A stretch of DNA of 64,000 bases from Chelonoidis abingdonii (taxonomy: Eukaryota; Chordata; Testudines; Testudinidae), in NCBI RefSeq assembly GCF_003597395.2, contig NC_133773.1:77337940-77401939 (forward strand), read 5' to 3'. Made by a program: the position numbers and the translations under genes. Positions within the stretch are counted from its first letter, which is position 1. Every line of letters begins with the position of its first letter. Shown piece after piece: positions 43,351-54,965 of this stretch. The notes below the pieces were generated by a model. The model was given only the letters and a program-made list of their open reading frames with translations. It did no database searches and was not told the origin of the DNA.

Positions 43351-46300
43351 CTACAGAAAGGCAAAAGAGAAAAGAACCACTTATAAATCAGAGTATACTT
43401 GAAAAGAAAAACTGAGTGTACAAAATGAAATGTAAATGAGATAAAATCTAGATTCTTGTTCTACATCCCTATTCAGTATTAATGACTTAAATTACCATTA
43501 TGCACCTGATGAGTATAACAATTAGGTAATTATACCTTCCATTAAAATAGCACTTTTTCCTGCATTACGAAGTCTTTCACGTCTCTATCATTTGCATACT
43601 AGAGTATTTGGGAGGTAAGGAGAAAGTAAAAAGCAGAGTGTATAAAGAACACATTGTTCCAGAGAAAATGACTTGCAGACTTGCTGATATTTTTAAAACC
43701 AAAAATAAATATTTGCAAGGTACTATCCTCATCAAAAGGTTGTGTATTAAAAGTGTAAAAGTGGCACTTTTACAATGTGGAATATTGGCTATGCAATTAC
43801 AAAGACGTGTAAAACAGTAATACTGGATTTCAGTCAAAACACTTCTGTATGAAGGGAGCATATTTATTGTGTCCTGCAGCATGATTTTTTTTTGGTAGTG
43901 TTGTTCACTTTGGATCAGTTTTATGGTAACCTTTAAAGTCCCATCTGTATTATTAATATTTGTTATTGTGTTTATAGTAATATTGGACAATAATACCTGA
44001 TGTCCCACTTGGACACAAAACATTTCTGTTTTTCTGTAAAACAAGCAACAATACTGAGCAAGACTCTTAAAAATGATACAGGGTGGAATGAGTGAGGTTG
44101 GGATGAATAACAGGAAAGAAGGGAAAATCATTTCAATTACTTAATCCAAAACTTTTCCTCTGGATGCAGAATAAAATCAGGAGAAGTCATTTGGTCCTTA
44201 GTTTTTAAACTCCAATAGTTTCCACTGATGGGATTGTGCAACGTAACAATGAATTAGCGCTGAGCTGGCATACACTTGCTAACCCTATGATCTTTTATGT
44301 TAAACTGTTTTATACTCCTAACATACAAGCAACGTGAAATGTAGTTACCACTTAACATTTACAGGTTTTATTTTAAAGTTTCAAAACACTTAAGACATAT
44401 GAAGAATAGGGAAAATTTATCAAATAGTTCCAAGCACAGGAAAGGTCGGGTTCTGCTCCTAAATTAACTGGGCTTGATTCCACGACTTTTATGTTTTATG
44501 CTGGTGTAACGCCATTGGTGCTACTCCAAAGTACGTAATAATCCAATGTAAAATGGGAGTAAAGTTGCAGTAAATAAAACAGCCTGTGCTTTATCTTCAC
44601 TAATGTTATTAAGTAGCAGTCTAAGGTAAGCCTAGAAATATACTGTTTTATTAAATTAATAAGAAAAGCAAAGTTCAGATTTCTGCCATTTATAAGACAT
44701 TTTCAACTTCAAACATCTGTTATAAACAAACACAGTCATTAATTATAGTAACAATGCCACCCTTAAAGTTAAGAATTTTAAAATTTCAATTTACTACTTA
44801 TTTCTGGTGCATAATGGTATTTACTTCCTGCATTTCTCTTAATTGGCTAGTGAAATGCAGTAATGTCAGTTAACCTTTATGTGTATTCAATTTCACTTTC
44901 AGGTTGTTAGTGCTGCAGTGTTTATGTTTCAAACACTTCAACGTGATGTTAGTTAATGATTTAAAAATTGTAGAAATAGTACTAAGGAAGTTAGTTTTTA
45001 CAATGTGAATTTTGTCCAAATTTTGATGACAGTGTCCCTTTAAAGATATTTGGCAGTAATGGGGCCTTTTGTTGGCAGTCTCATCAGAAACCAAGGACTG
45101 AATGAGCACAGGGATTCTTTTTTTCTATTAGAGAAGTCTGAATTACCACTGCCTGTGCTGCACCTTTTCTGTTAACAAACAGAGGACTTTTATTCTACAG
45201 TCCTGTGAGTCCAGCAACTTTTAGGAGTATTAAATTACTGTGAATATTTTTAAGTGATCATTTGCAACAGAGTTTCTAAAGATTGTAAATAGATTTGTCT
45301 ACCGTTGTGGATTAAAAATAAACAATCAGAAAGCAGATTCACTGATCGTCCAACCTGATGAAATGGTCATCTATCTAGGGAGCTGCTATAGGAAGAATGA
45401 TGTCATTAATTCAGTGCAAACTAGCAAAACTGTATTAACATTTAGACTCTTGCTTCAGTTGGAAAAATAACTCTAAGATTAGGTTCACACAGGGATTAGC
45501 AGAATAGGTCAAGTCAAAGGATGAGTCCATTTTTAGTTTAAAGATTCGTGCTATTAAAATGAATTCTGAACTGATGTCTGCCTCTCTCAAGCATAGTTAT
45601 CACCAAAGAGACCTCCTGGGTCTTCACTAAGAGTTCAACACAGACCCCTAAAAGGAGGCTTCTTATCAACTTTTTATTAGATTTATAATCCCTTTTGCCT
45701 AACGATCCACTGCTGGCCCCTTCCTTATCCTGCCTATTCTAGCAGTACTGTCAAATTCATGACTACACACATTCTTACCAGTATATCACATCCAAAAAAA
45801 GCATGTAAAAAGTAATTGTAAGTACACAAATAAAGCAGAGATGTAGGTTTTTTAACTAATCTCATTTTTATATGGCTATCGTACTAAGTGCCTATTTATT
45901 TGTCTAAAAGACATTCACCAACCACAGACCACGGTATTTGTTTTTGCTACAGTACACTACATGTACAAACTAGTTGGAAGATTGTTCATGTTTTGGTTTT
46001 CATTACAGTTTGCTTGCTTTAGTTTAATAGACACAAAGGAACAAATTTTCAAAAGTGGCTTTTATTTGTGCACACAGAGCCACACGAGAAGACCTTTGCA
46101 TGTGTGTGCACAAACACACATACACACACACGTACTAGCTCTTCTGTGTGTCTGTGATATAATTCACACATGAAACCCAGTGGGTTTTTTGCAAATTCTA
46201 GCACTTGTGTATACCAAGTTGTGCACACAAAAAACAGGATGAAAATAAGGACGACATAAAAGGATTTACAGATGTGAAAACAGGTTTATCACATTGACTC

Positions 46301-46996
46301 TCCTATACACATATGAACTTTTGGAATAAGACAAAGGAGGTTTACTTCATTTTATATTACAATCACACAGACATTTTTCGGTTTCCCTATTCTCATTTAT
46401 GAACATGCACACCACCCCCAAGCCCTAAATGAAACAGTACTATAGGTAGAACTGGAAAAATCTATTATCTGAACACTCTTTAATATCTGATCTCTAATAT
46501 CTGAGACCAAGTCTCGGCTGCAGCCAAGCTGTGATTCATGCAGGAACAAGGATGAGGGACAAAGTTGGGTTCAACACATTTTTCTACCTCCTGTATTTTT
46601 AGGCCATCTGGCTGCCACTTCTACCCATTATGTAAATTAGACTGTTGCCTTGGATTTAAGGGGTGTGTATACCCCAGAATGTAATGAAGCCAATTGCAAC
46701 CATATTATGTGCATTCAGCCACCCTAAATTAACAAAACAAACACCACATAATTGTTAATTTAAAAACAGGCTTTCAGAAGCAAAGGTTCTGAAAACCCTG
46801 GGTAACAAGACTACACTCAGGATTGCGAGGGAGAGCAGTACAGGACTATTCTTGCAGCACGAGGCCACCTGAAGAAGTCCTCTCTGTCTCAATTATTCCC
46901 CAAGAGCTACTTCTGCCCTATTCATGCTGCTGGAACAGCGTAAACACTCTGGAAAAAACACATCTCACCAAACATCTAAAAGTAGGGTTTAACAAC
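43351..46996. other. Upstream VEGFC sequence (presumed intron 3), no exon recognised
   Basis: AT-rich sequence. I looked for minus-strand VEGFC exon 3 (the cystine-knot CGGCC region) and did not find it. A 184-codon ORF at 43577-44131 has no recognisable domain. A short (CA)-rich stretch lies at about 46099-46130. A repeat-like TGGGCTTGATTCC block is near 44468. Confidence 0.5.
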
Positions 46997-47636
46997 TGTG
47001 ATGGGGCAAGGCCAGATGGCTACAGTAAAGTACTGAGAAACAGGTATGTTAGCCCCAGGCTAAACAAATCCCTAGTACCCTGGTAACCAAATGGCAGTTG
47101 CTCCAGGTTAATCAAGGCACCTGGAGCCAAATTAAGATCTTTCTAGAAGGCAGTAGAGATAGCTACTTTAAATTAGAACACTGCAGCCATCAAGGCAGGC
47201 TAATCAGGGCACTGGGTTTAAAAAGGACTCACTCCAGTCAGCAGGGAGGAGCCAGAAGGAGAAGGCGCTGGGAGCAAGAAGCTGAGAGGTACTGCTGGAG
47301 GATGAGGAGGACAAGAGTTATCAGACACCAGGAGGAAGGTCCTGTGGGGAGGATAAAGAAGGTGTTTGGAGGAGGCCATGGGAAGTAGCCCAGGGAGTTG
47401 TAGCTGTCATGCAGCTGTTACAGGAGGCACCTATAGACAGCTGCGATCCACAGGGCCCTGGGCTGGAACCTGAGTAGCGGGCAGGCGCCGGGTTCCCCTC
47501 AAACCTCCCAACTCCTGATCAGACATAGGAGGAGCTGACCCAAACTGTGGGTTCCACAAGAAGGGAAGATCACTGAGGTGAACAAATCCGCCAATAAGCA
47601 CAGGACCCACCAAGGTAGAGGAGGAACTTTGTCACA
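46997..47636 (+). mobile_element. Solo LTR (640 bp)
   Basis: It starts TGTGATGGGGCAAGGCCAG and ends GGAACTTTGTCACA. It is flanked by CAAC (46993-46996) and CAAC (47637-47640). A 5-bp reading ACAAC overlaps the last base of the LTR, so the duplication is 4 or 5 bp. Terminal TGTGA/TCACA is a short inverted repeat. A TTTAAAAAGG box near 47217 could be the LTR promoter. There is no internal region. It starts like the LTR at 29742 (TGTGAyGGGGC). Confidence 0.8.
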
Positions 47637-48237
47637 CAACGTTTAGCTGAAATGGAGATGAATACAGTTTGTCCTTGTCTACATTTACATTTAAATCATA
47701 TTTAGTACCAGTTCAGCAGCATATGTTAACTGTTGTCATTAGTAGTTCCATTTTATCATGTAAACAAGGCCTCAGTTATCAGTATAAAACTAGACTAAAT
47801 CCTTTGACTTCTGTGAACTCTCTTGAACGTATACTGCTATTAACTAAATAGAATTTAGTGGAGTATTTCATATTACCTACAAGCAGATGCCATGCATAGG
47901 AAAAGTCAAAATAACACAGTATACTAATCTATGTCACAGACTATATTATATTAGTTATTAAATTTCTGTTCCTCGTTTTTGTTAAATGCCACAGGCTGTA
48001 AAAAAACCAAACACAGAACACCAATTCTCCTGACTGGAAGGGATACCGTCATCTGCCTTACTGAAGATATTTTGTCTTCCTCTCTCTATTTGTGTCAGAA
48101 TAGGCTACTGAGAACTCTGAATCATACAGGAAGAGTTCATATTTGTACCTATTTCTTCTTCTAGAAGCATGTCATTCAACCACTTCATTATAATCAAGAT
48201 TCTGAAGCATAACCTACTACTACAGGAAATATTACTA
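47637..48237. other. Unassigned intronic/upstream sequence
   Basis: No feature seen. Confidence 0.45.
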
Positions 48238-49629
48238 CAGGTTGAACCTCTCTAGTCTGGTTTGGCACCAGTCAGGTCCCAAAGGTGCTAGAGAATTTGC
48301 TGAACCACGGGAGGTCAATGCAGAGTGCCAGTGGGTCTCCTTAGGTGCAGGAAGTAGAGGTGGAGGGGTGTGTGTGTGCTGCAGCATCCCCGGGCTTTGC
48401 GGCCAGTATGGCCCCCCACCCTGAGGCCCCACTGCTAGCCGGGATCCCAGCCACCGGCTCCAGGTCCTCATCCATTCTCCCAGAGCTTGAATGCCATGAA
48501 TCAGCTGTTTGTGGCACTCTGGAAGTGCTGGGAGGGAGGAGGAGGAGATAGTAAGCATGGGGTTGCCAGCGCACAAGAGGTGCAGGGAAAGGGGGGCAGA
48601 GAGGGGAGTTTAGCACCAGTGGATGCTCCGTTCCCACTAACTTTTCCCTGTGGGTGCTCTAGCCCTGGACCACCCATGGAGTTGGTGCCTGTGCTGGACC
48701 ACGGATGTGGCCGGACCAGGGAGTGACTCATAGGTCAGAAGGGACCAATATGATCATCTAGTCTGACCTCCTGCACAAAGCAGGCCACAGAACCCTACCC
48801 ATCCACTTCTATAAAAACCCCTAACTTATGTCCAAGTTATTGAAGTCTTCAAATTGTGGTCTGAAGACCTCAAGCAGAGACTCCACCAGCAAGTGACCCA
48901 TGCCCCATGCTACAGGGGAAGGCGAAAAACCTCCAGAGCCTCTGCCAATCTGCCCTGGAGGAAAATTCCTTCCCGACCCCAAATATGGCGATCAGCTAAA
49001 CCCTGAGCATGTGGGCAAGGCTCCCCAGCCAGCAGTCAGGAAAGAATTCTCTGTAGTAACTCTGATCCCATCCTATCCAACACCCCATCGCAGACCATTG
49101 AGCAGACCTATCTGCTTGATAATCAAGAACAATTGCCACAATTAAACTAGCCCTATCATATCATCCCTTCCATAAACTTATCCAAACTTAGTCTTAAAGC
49201 CAATATGTTCTGCCCACTACTCCCCCTTTGGAAGGCTGTTCCAAGAACTTCACTCCTCTAAATGGTTAGAAAACCTCATCTAAATTTCAAGTCTGAACTT
49301 CCGCCTAGTGTCCAGTTTGTACAGATTTGACCTTAAGCTTAAATAATTCCTCTCCCTCCCTAATGTTAATCCCCCTGATATATTTATATAGAGCAAGCAT
49401 ATCCCCCCGGAGTCTTCTTTTGACTAGGCTAAACAAGCCAAGCTCTTTGAGTCTCCTTTCATATGACAGGTTTTCCATTCCTCAGATCATCCTAGCAGCC
49501 CGTCTCTGAACCCGTTCCAGTTTGAATTCATCCTTCTTAAACATGGGAGACCAGAACTGCACACAGTATTCCAGGTGAGGTCTCACCAGTGCCTTATACA
49601 ACGGTGCCGGATTAGAGAGGTTCAACCTG
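48238..49629. mobile_element. hAT-like element with TIR CAGGTTGAACCTCTCTA, split by a CR1 insertion
   Basis: The left end CAGGTTGAACCTCTCTAG (48238) and right end TTAGAGAGGTTCAACCTG (ending 49629) are inverted copies, continuing to GGCACC/GGTGCC. The element proper is 48238 to about 48732 plus 49606-49629. A minus-strand CR1 lies between, just before the right TIR. A target duplication could not be matched cleanly. Confidence 0.75.
48733..49605 (-). mobile_element. CR1 LINE 3' part (minus strand), inserted in a hAT-like element
   Basis: On the minus strand the 49610-49482 part reads [16 protein letters not shown] and [12 protein letters not shown], the C-terminal end of the CR1 reverse transcriptase. 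Toward lower coordinates follows 3' UTR sequence ending at CTCATAGGTCAGAAGGGACC (48728), the reverse of the CR1 terminus. It is 5' truncated. The frame is open over the last 43 or so residues, suggesting a moderately young copy. Confidence 0.85.
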
Positions 49630-50159
49630 TACTGGAAATTGTGTTTAATCAAAGAATTATTTTGTGTATTAATTTTTGAAAATTTAAAATAGATCAAGGT
49701 TCAAATTCTGCTCTCAGCAGCACCAATGAAGTCAATGGAGCTGAAGTGGAAGCAGGATTTGGTGTCACATTGTTCTCACTATGAATCAATTCAATTAAAC
49801 AAGGTTTGACACTTAGTAATGTCTCCTCTCTTTTGTTTGCATCTTTAATTCATTTCCTGTTAGTCCTTGCACTCCATCTGATCCAGCAATGAACCCAACA
49901 TCTGTGGTCACTCTGCGGCATGTTTGGCAGTGTAATAGCCAGCTATCAATCTCTAGTATGGATTTTCCAAGCAGAAATGCAGCATATATTTATGACTAGC
50001 TCGTTGGCTGGTTTCTTTTCTGGCACTACTGCTGGCTATCTCATGGACGTGAAATTACTTCTGGGACTGGCCAGAGGTCAGGCAGCTGATAGACTGTCTG
50101 AACTGTCTTGTTTAGCTAAAGGTTACTTTTATTTTATTCACATAAGGCCATATTCACCC
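49630..50159. other. Unassigned sequence
   Basis: Includes an old repeat-like word AAATTCTGCTCTCAGCAG near 49704. No gene seen. Confidence 0.4.
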
Positions 50160-50560
50160 TCCACCCCCACATCAAGACCAAATTTAATAAAGTTGGATTT
50201 TGCAGGCAAGAATCACATCCCTTGCAACCAGTCTCTTTGCCCAGCCAGTCCCAGGTTTTGTCTCACTCACTATAATTCCTCATCAGATCTATCTCCCATC
50301 CCTGACCAGCCAGTCCCAGTCTCCCCACTCCTACAGACACAGTCTCTATTGTATTTCTCCCCAGCTCTCAGGCCCAGTTAGGGGGACCAGATATCCCGAT
50401 TTTATAGGGACAGTCCCAATTTTTGGGTCTTTTTCTTATATAGGCTCCCATTACCCCCCACCTCGGTCCTGATTTTTCACATTTCCTGTCTGGTCACCCT
50501 AGGCCCAGTCAGTCCCAGTTTCCCCTCCCCGTAACCAGCCTTCAGTCCCAGTCCCCACCC
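50160..50560. repeat. C-rich repeat-like stretch, opposite orientation to 21940-22385, with a MITE inside
   Basis: Words such as TTTGCCCAGCCAGTCCCAG, CCAGCCAGTCCCAGTCTCC and CAGTCAGTCCCAG recur. Their reverse complements occur in the G-rich stretch in intron 6. Two chance ORFs (153 and 90 codons) result. Confidence 0.5.
50379..50501. mobile_element. 123-bp hAT-like MITE, second copy, with perfect 8-bp TSD
   Basis: It starts TAGGGGGACCAGATATCCC and ends TGTCTGGTCACCCTA. GGCCCAGT flanks it on both sides (50371-50378 and 50502-50509). It is the same family as 42782-42902, inverted. Confidence 0.9.
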
Positions 50561-53550
50561 ACAAATTCCTTGTCCTAATCTTGGCAAAGTTGTAACAACA
50601 GGCATTGCTACCAGCACCACGTATACTGTATCGATGAAATTCATGTACAATTTTATCATAAATGAAATAATTTCCTCATCCCTGATACCTTGGAGATGTC
50701 CTGGAGAATGAAACAAATAGCAAGGTCTCTGATTTGAGTAAAACCCAAACCTTGCTTATAACATTGAAAACATAGTCCAAATTTTGCCTCAATTCCTGTG
50801 CATGGGGGAGTTGCATAGTATAAGTGAGTTCAAAGTTTAGTTCCATCTGTAAACTAGAAGGATATATTTTTTCTTTAAAGTTCCTAATGAAGGTCTCCAT
50901 GACTGACTATTATTTTTAAATAATAGAAATAATTATTTTCAAATTTATTTTCTCTTTTCAGTGTATATTTAAGGTAGAAGTTTGCTCATTTTCCAGTCCA
51001 GATGCTGATAGAGACAAGCATTTTTTTCTGCTCCCAGCTAGAGATCATGTACAATAAACAAATTTATTTTAATTAGAATAAAATGTAACTTCCTGTTTTG
51101 TAAAACTACTAATAAATGTGTTTCACCACCAAAATCATATTTGTTCTTCTGGTTGCATTTTCCTGTCTTGCATACTTCAGACAGTAAGTGTTATTTTTAT
51201 ATTTTACTTCTCAAAGCATTTAGATAAAATGGTTAATAATAGCAGCTTGATATAGTACTTTGAAGCATTCATTATCAGATAGCTGACTTTCTTGGTATGC
51301 TAAGTGCATGAGGTTTTACTTTGAAAAGAAGGCTTTGTTTACAGACACATTATTATAATGTGCACTTTGTTGAACTTTATTGTCTAAATATTTCTAAGAA
51401 CATTTCTATAAACTAGCTTTTCATGAGTAACCATACACATTCATCTTTGTAATTTATAATATATGTTAATTATTTTTGGGTGGAGGCAAACAGACTAGCT
51501 GATAACCCCTTATCAAAATTGTTTTTTTCAATCCAGATACCTATTGCACACCACTACAAATCAAATATGAGTGTAAGATAACACGTATAGTGTGTCATAC
51601 ATAACACTTAATTTTTCACCTTTTAAAAATAAAATCCTAAATGTTTCAGCACCAGGACTCTTAATTTTTTAAATGGAAAACAAAGCCGTGTACAAAATGT
51701 TATCTGGCTGACCATATTAAGATGTCTAGGAAATCAGCTGAATTAGCCATTGATAAATTATTTCATTATCATTATGGAAAGCTTGCAAAAGTGCCAGACA
51801 AATGCTCAATATTTATAGCTATATTTACAGGAATTTACAACTAAGATCTGTACAAATATAGTTTATAGTAAACCCTCATTATGTCACGTTTTTACACTCA
51901 TTATTGCCAAAAGAACTGGTAGAAGAGTACAAAAATCAACAAAAACCTAGCCAAATATTTTAAAACATATAAACAAACAAAAAAGTGAAACATAGGGGCT
52001 GTCACATCAGAGCAGATCATTGATTCATTTAATCCAGGATTCTACCAGATGAAGAACCTAGGTACAGGTCTCTGTCAGTACATTGCTGTCTGTGGGAGGT
52101 CCGAGGTAGTGGCCAAAGAACACTTCAGTCCTACCTTTTAGAGCATGTTAAGATCCAAGGGAAACCAGGAACCAAAATACCACAATTCAAAACAGGGTGA
52201 ATCCAAGCAGCTTTTGGTGGGATCCCTTCCTTCCGTTCAGGGCTTGTCTCTACACTCTACATGTTCAGCTGTTCCTCCTGGGCCTGGCTGTCCCTTCTGG
52301 CAGGGGTTTACCCTGCTGGCAAGCTAGCTCACACTCTGGCCTGCAGTCAGGCTCCTCTCTCATCAAGAGAAGCTGCCGCTGTTCTCCTTCCTTGTCAGCC
52401 CTGAACTGCATGAAGTTCTCCTCTTTTTAGCTCCCCTTGCCGTGCCTCACATTTACTGTAGGTGTATGTGGTGGGGCCAACTGGGTCCACAGGCTCTCCT
52501 TACCATCTCCTTGTCAGCGTGGGACATACCTGAATGTGACATGCTCACGTGCACATGCGCACACAGGCACGCCCCCCCCACCCAATATACCAATAGTTCT
52601 TGATTGTAAAAAAGTTTAACATGGGGGAATATTTACCAGTCCCAATCTATTCAAGCCTAGAACTTATGCTATCAAACAGGAGAGAGACTCCTCTTCCTTT
52701 GTAGAGGAATGTTCAGATATACAGTAAGTTGATATATCCTGTATGAAAATCTAAAGACGACGACAAGGAGGAAAGTATGAATTGGGTTTGTTTCTGCTTT
52801 GTTTATTTGTTGGGTTTTTTTTTTTTGAATCTGGCTTCCTTTGTTTCTGTTTATTAAGTATATCTGAGTCAAGAAATAGGTAACTGGAATGCTGGACTAA
52901 GCTGGTACCTAACTTTTCCCTCAATTAAACTGCTGAGTCTTCCTTCTTAGCTGTCTTACATCACTGGAACTACATGCAACAGAAAGGACTGAACAGCACT
53001 CATGCTAAAGCTCATAAAAAACCACCCAAGGTTGCTGTGAGGCGCTGTTAGACATTTTATGTAAATTCATAAAGGAACCATTTCAATTTTGAGAGGTTTG
53101 CCCTATGACATGCTTCAGGAAGCCTTGGAATGTGAGTTCTCTCACTTGAAATACTACCTTCATCATTGCTAATAAAACAAAAGTGGATATCACAGAATGG
53201 ATCCTCTATTTCATAATATTATCCATTTTCCATATTTCTCCATTTTTGTAAATCTGAGATTAAAATCTCCATTTTAATATCTGGGATCAAAGCTTATGTA
53301 TAAAAGCATTTAAAGTTAATAGATGGTACAGCATATTATTTATTCTGGTATTTTTGATAGGCTGGTACTTTATGCACAGTTGGACAAAAAATATCTGGCT
53401 TAATTTTCAATGTTTGTCTTTCATTATATTATATTCTCATATGCTTATTTTATAGTCTACAATTAAAGAAGATATCATCATAGTGGTGTATATTCAACTG
53501 ATTGAAATCACCTCCTGTGAATAGTAGGAGTTCTCTAGACACTGGTCTTT
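50561..53550. other. Unassigned upstream VEGFC sequence
   Basis: AT-rich, with no exon recognised. About 52000-52110 resembles a very old minus-strand CR1 3' end (TCAGAGCAGATCATTGATTC), not secure. Confidence 0.4.
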
Positions 53551-53551
53551 T

Positions 53552-53731
53552 TCATAGAATATTAGAGTTGGAAGGGACCTCAGGAGGTCATCTAGCCCAA
53601 CCCCCTGCTCAAAGCAGGACCAAGCCCCAGACAAATATTTGCCCCAGATCCCTAAATGGCCCCCTCAAGGACTGAGCTCACAACCCTGGGTTTAGCAGAT
53701 CAATGATCAAACCACTGAGATATCCCTCTCC
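53552..53731 (-). mobile_element. Cry/Pol III-type tRNA-derived SINE (copy 2)
   Basis: Minus strand: the A-box region GGATATCTCAGTGGTTTG is near 53715-53727. The middle is CTAAACCCAGGGTTGTGAG (B-box side), followed by a unique region with GGGGCCATTTAGGG and a CR1-like 3' part ending TCCAACTCTAATATTC. It is better preserved than the copy at 31930, with both tRNA promoter boxes recognisable. The 3' resemblance to CR1 fits mobilisation by CR1. Confidence 0.85.
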
Positions 53732-54501
53732 CCCTCACTTCATTGAGATCAAGTGAAGAATAAGTTTAATATTTGATACATCTGCTATATCCTGCAATGG
53801 CAGTGAATAGATTTGATAGTCTCTTCCATCTTTAACTTCTGTTATCTTATTTACATATGTAAAGACAGTAAACACAAGAGTTGAATATGTCAAACTACAC
53901 TTTACTTCCAAAGCATAACAGCCAGATAAACAAATCAGAGATTTCTTTCAAAGAATTTGGAGATATACTTGCTATTTAAATTAGAGCTATTTACCTCAAG
54001 CATAATTAGTAATGTGTATTCTGTGCCATAACCCAAATGCAATCCTCACAGCCAACGCTGGCAGCACTGGTTTGCCTTCACCTAACCCTTGCACTCCTGG
54101 AGTGCAAGCAGTCAAATTATGGCAGATTCTGCTGTAAGTTTTACAGTTCGAAAGAGGATTCTTGCATCTTCTCCTTTCCTGCACATTTGCATTGGAGAAG
54201 CCATAATTGGGCCTATTAACTTTAAAAGATACAAACATAAAAATATGGATGGTTCAATTTAATTTAATTTAAAAGCTCAAACAAGTTCAAAACCAAGGTG
54301 TGGCTGAATGATCCTGTACAAAAAGACTCTGAAGAAACTTATCCAAAGTATAAATTTACACATGAAAGTAAAAACTTTACTATATACTCAAAAGTTTTAC
54401 CCTCCAGAATTCTCAGATCCTGTTCATGATCCTGTAGGTATCTGATACAAATACACTGAAACACTTTTCTCTTTTTAAACCATCATTTTATCAATCATTC
54501 A
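53732..54501. other. Unassigned upstream sequence
   Basis: No feature recognised. Confidence 0.4.
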
Positions 54502-54965
54502 AGATAGTATGGCTTAGTGGATAAAGCGCTGAACTGGTATTCAGGAGACCTAATTTCTGTTCCCAGCTCTGCTATTGGCCTGCTAGGGTATGTCTACACT
54601 GCAGCAGATACGGGCCTCCCATCTCATACACATGGTAAAAATAGCAGTGTGCTGTTGTAGCTTGAGAACTCTAATCTTGGGGATCAGGTGGGCTTCAGAG
54701 CCCAAAGCTCCAGCCTAAACTGCAATGTCCACACTGCTATTTTTAGCACGATCGCTTGAGCCCTGCTAACAATAGATCAAGCCCTGCTAGTGAGAGTTTA
54801 TCTACCCAAGATGGGAGGATCGCTCCCAGCTACAGTGTAGACATACCCCTGGTGACCTTGGACAAGTCACATACTGCTCTGTGCCTCAGTTTCCCCATCT
54901 GTTAAACTGGAATGATGACACTGGTGTCTTTTGTAAAGCATGTGGAGAGCTATGAAAAGTACATC
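54502..54965 (+). mobile_element. CORE-SINE (MIR-like), split by a DNA element
   Basis: The left part 54502-54584 has a tRNA-like head (TATGGCTTAGTGGATAAAGC, the A box). The right part 54851-54965 has the CORE region (GTGACCTTGGACAAGTCAC, CTGTGCCTCAGTTTCCCC, ATCTGTTAAACTGGAATG). The two join as one MIR-like SINE once the insert is removed. It is ancient and inactive. Confidence 0.75.
54585..54850. mobile_element. Non-autonomous DNA element inserted in a CORE-SINE
   Basis: Left AGGGTATGTCTACACTGCAG and right CTACAGTGTAGACATACCC are inverted terminal repeats. CTGCTATTTTTAGC-type blocks are shared with the 41226 copy. The target duplication is very short or unclear, so the superfamily is open. 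Confidence 0.75.

Noticed and set aside
43577..44131. 184-codon minus-strand ORF next to VEGFC exon 4
   Set aside because: AT-rich, no recognisable domain, no splice or promoter context, and located in an intron; random open frame is the simpler reading.
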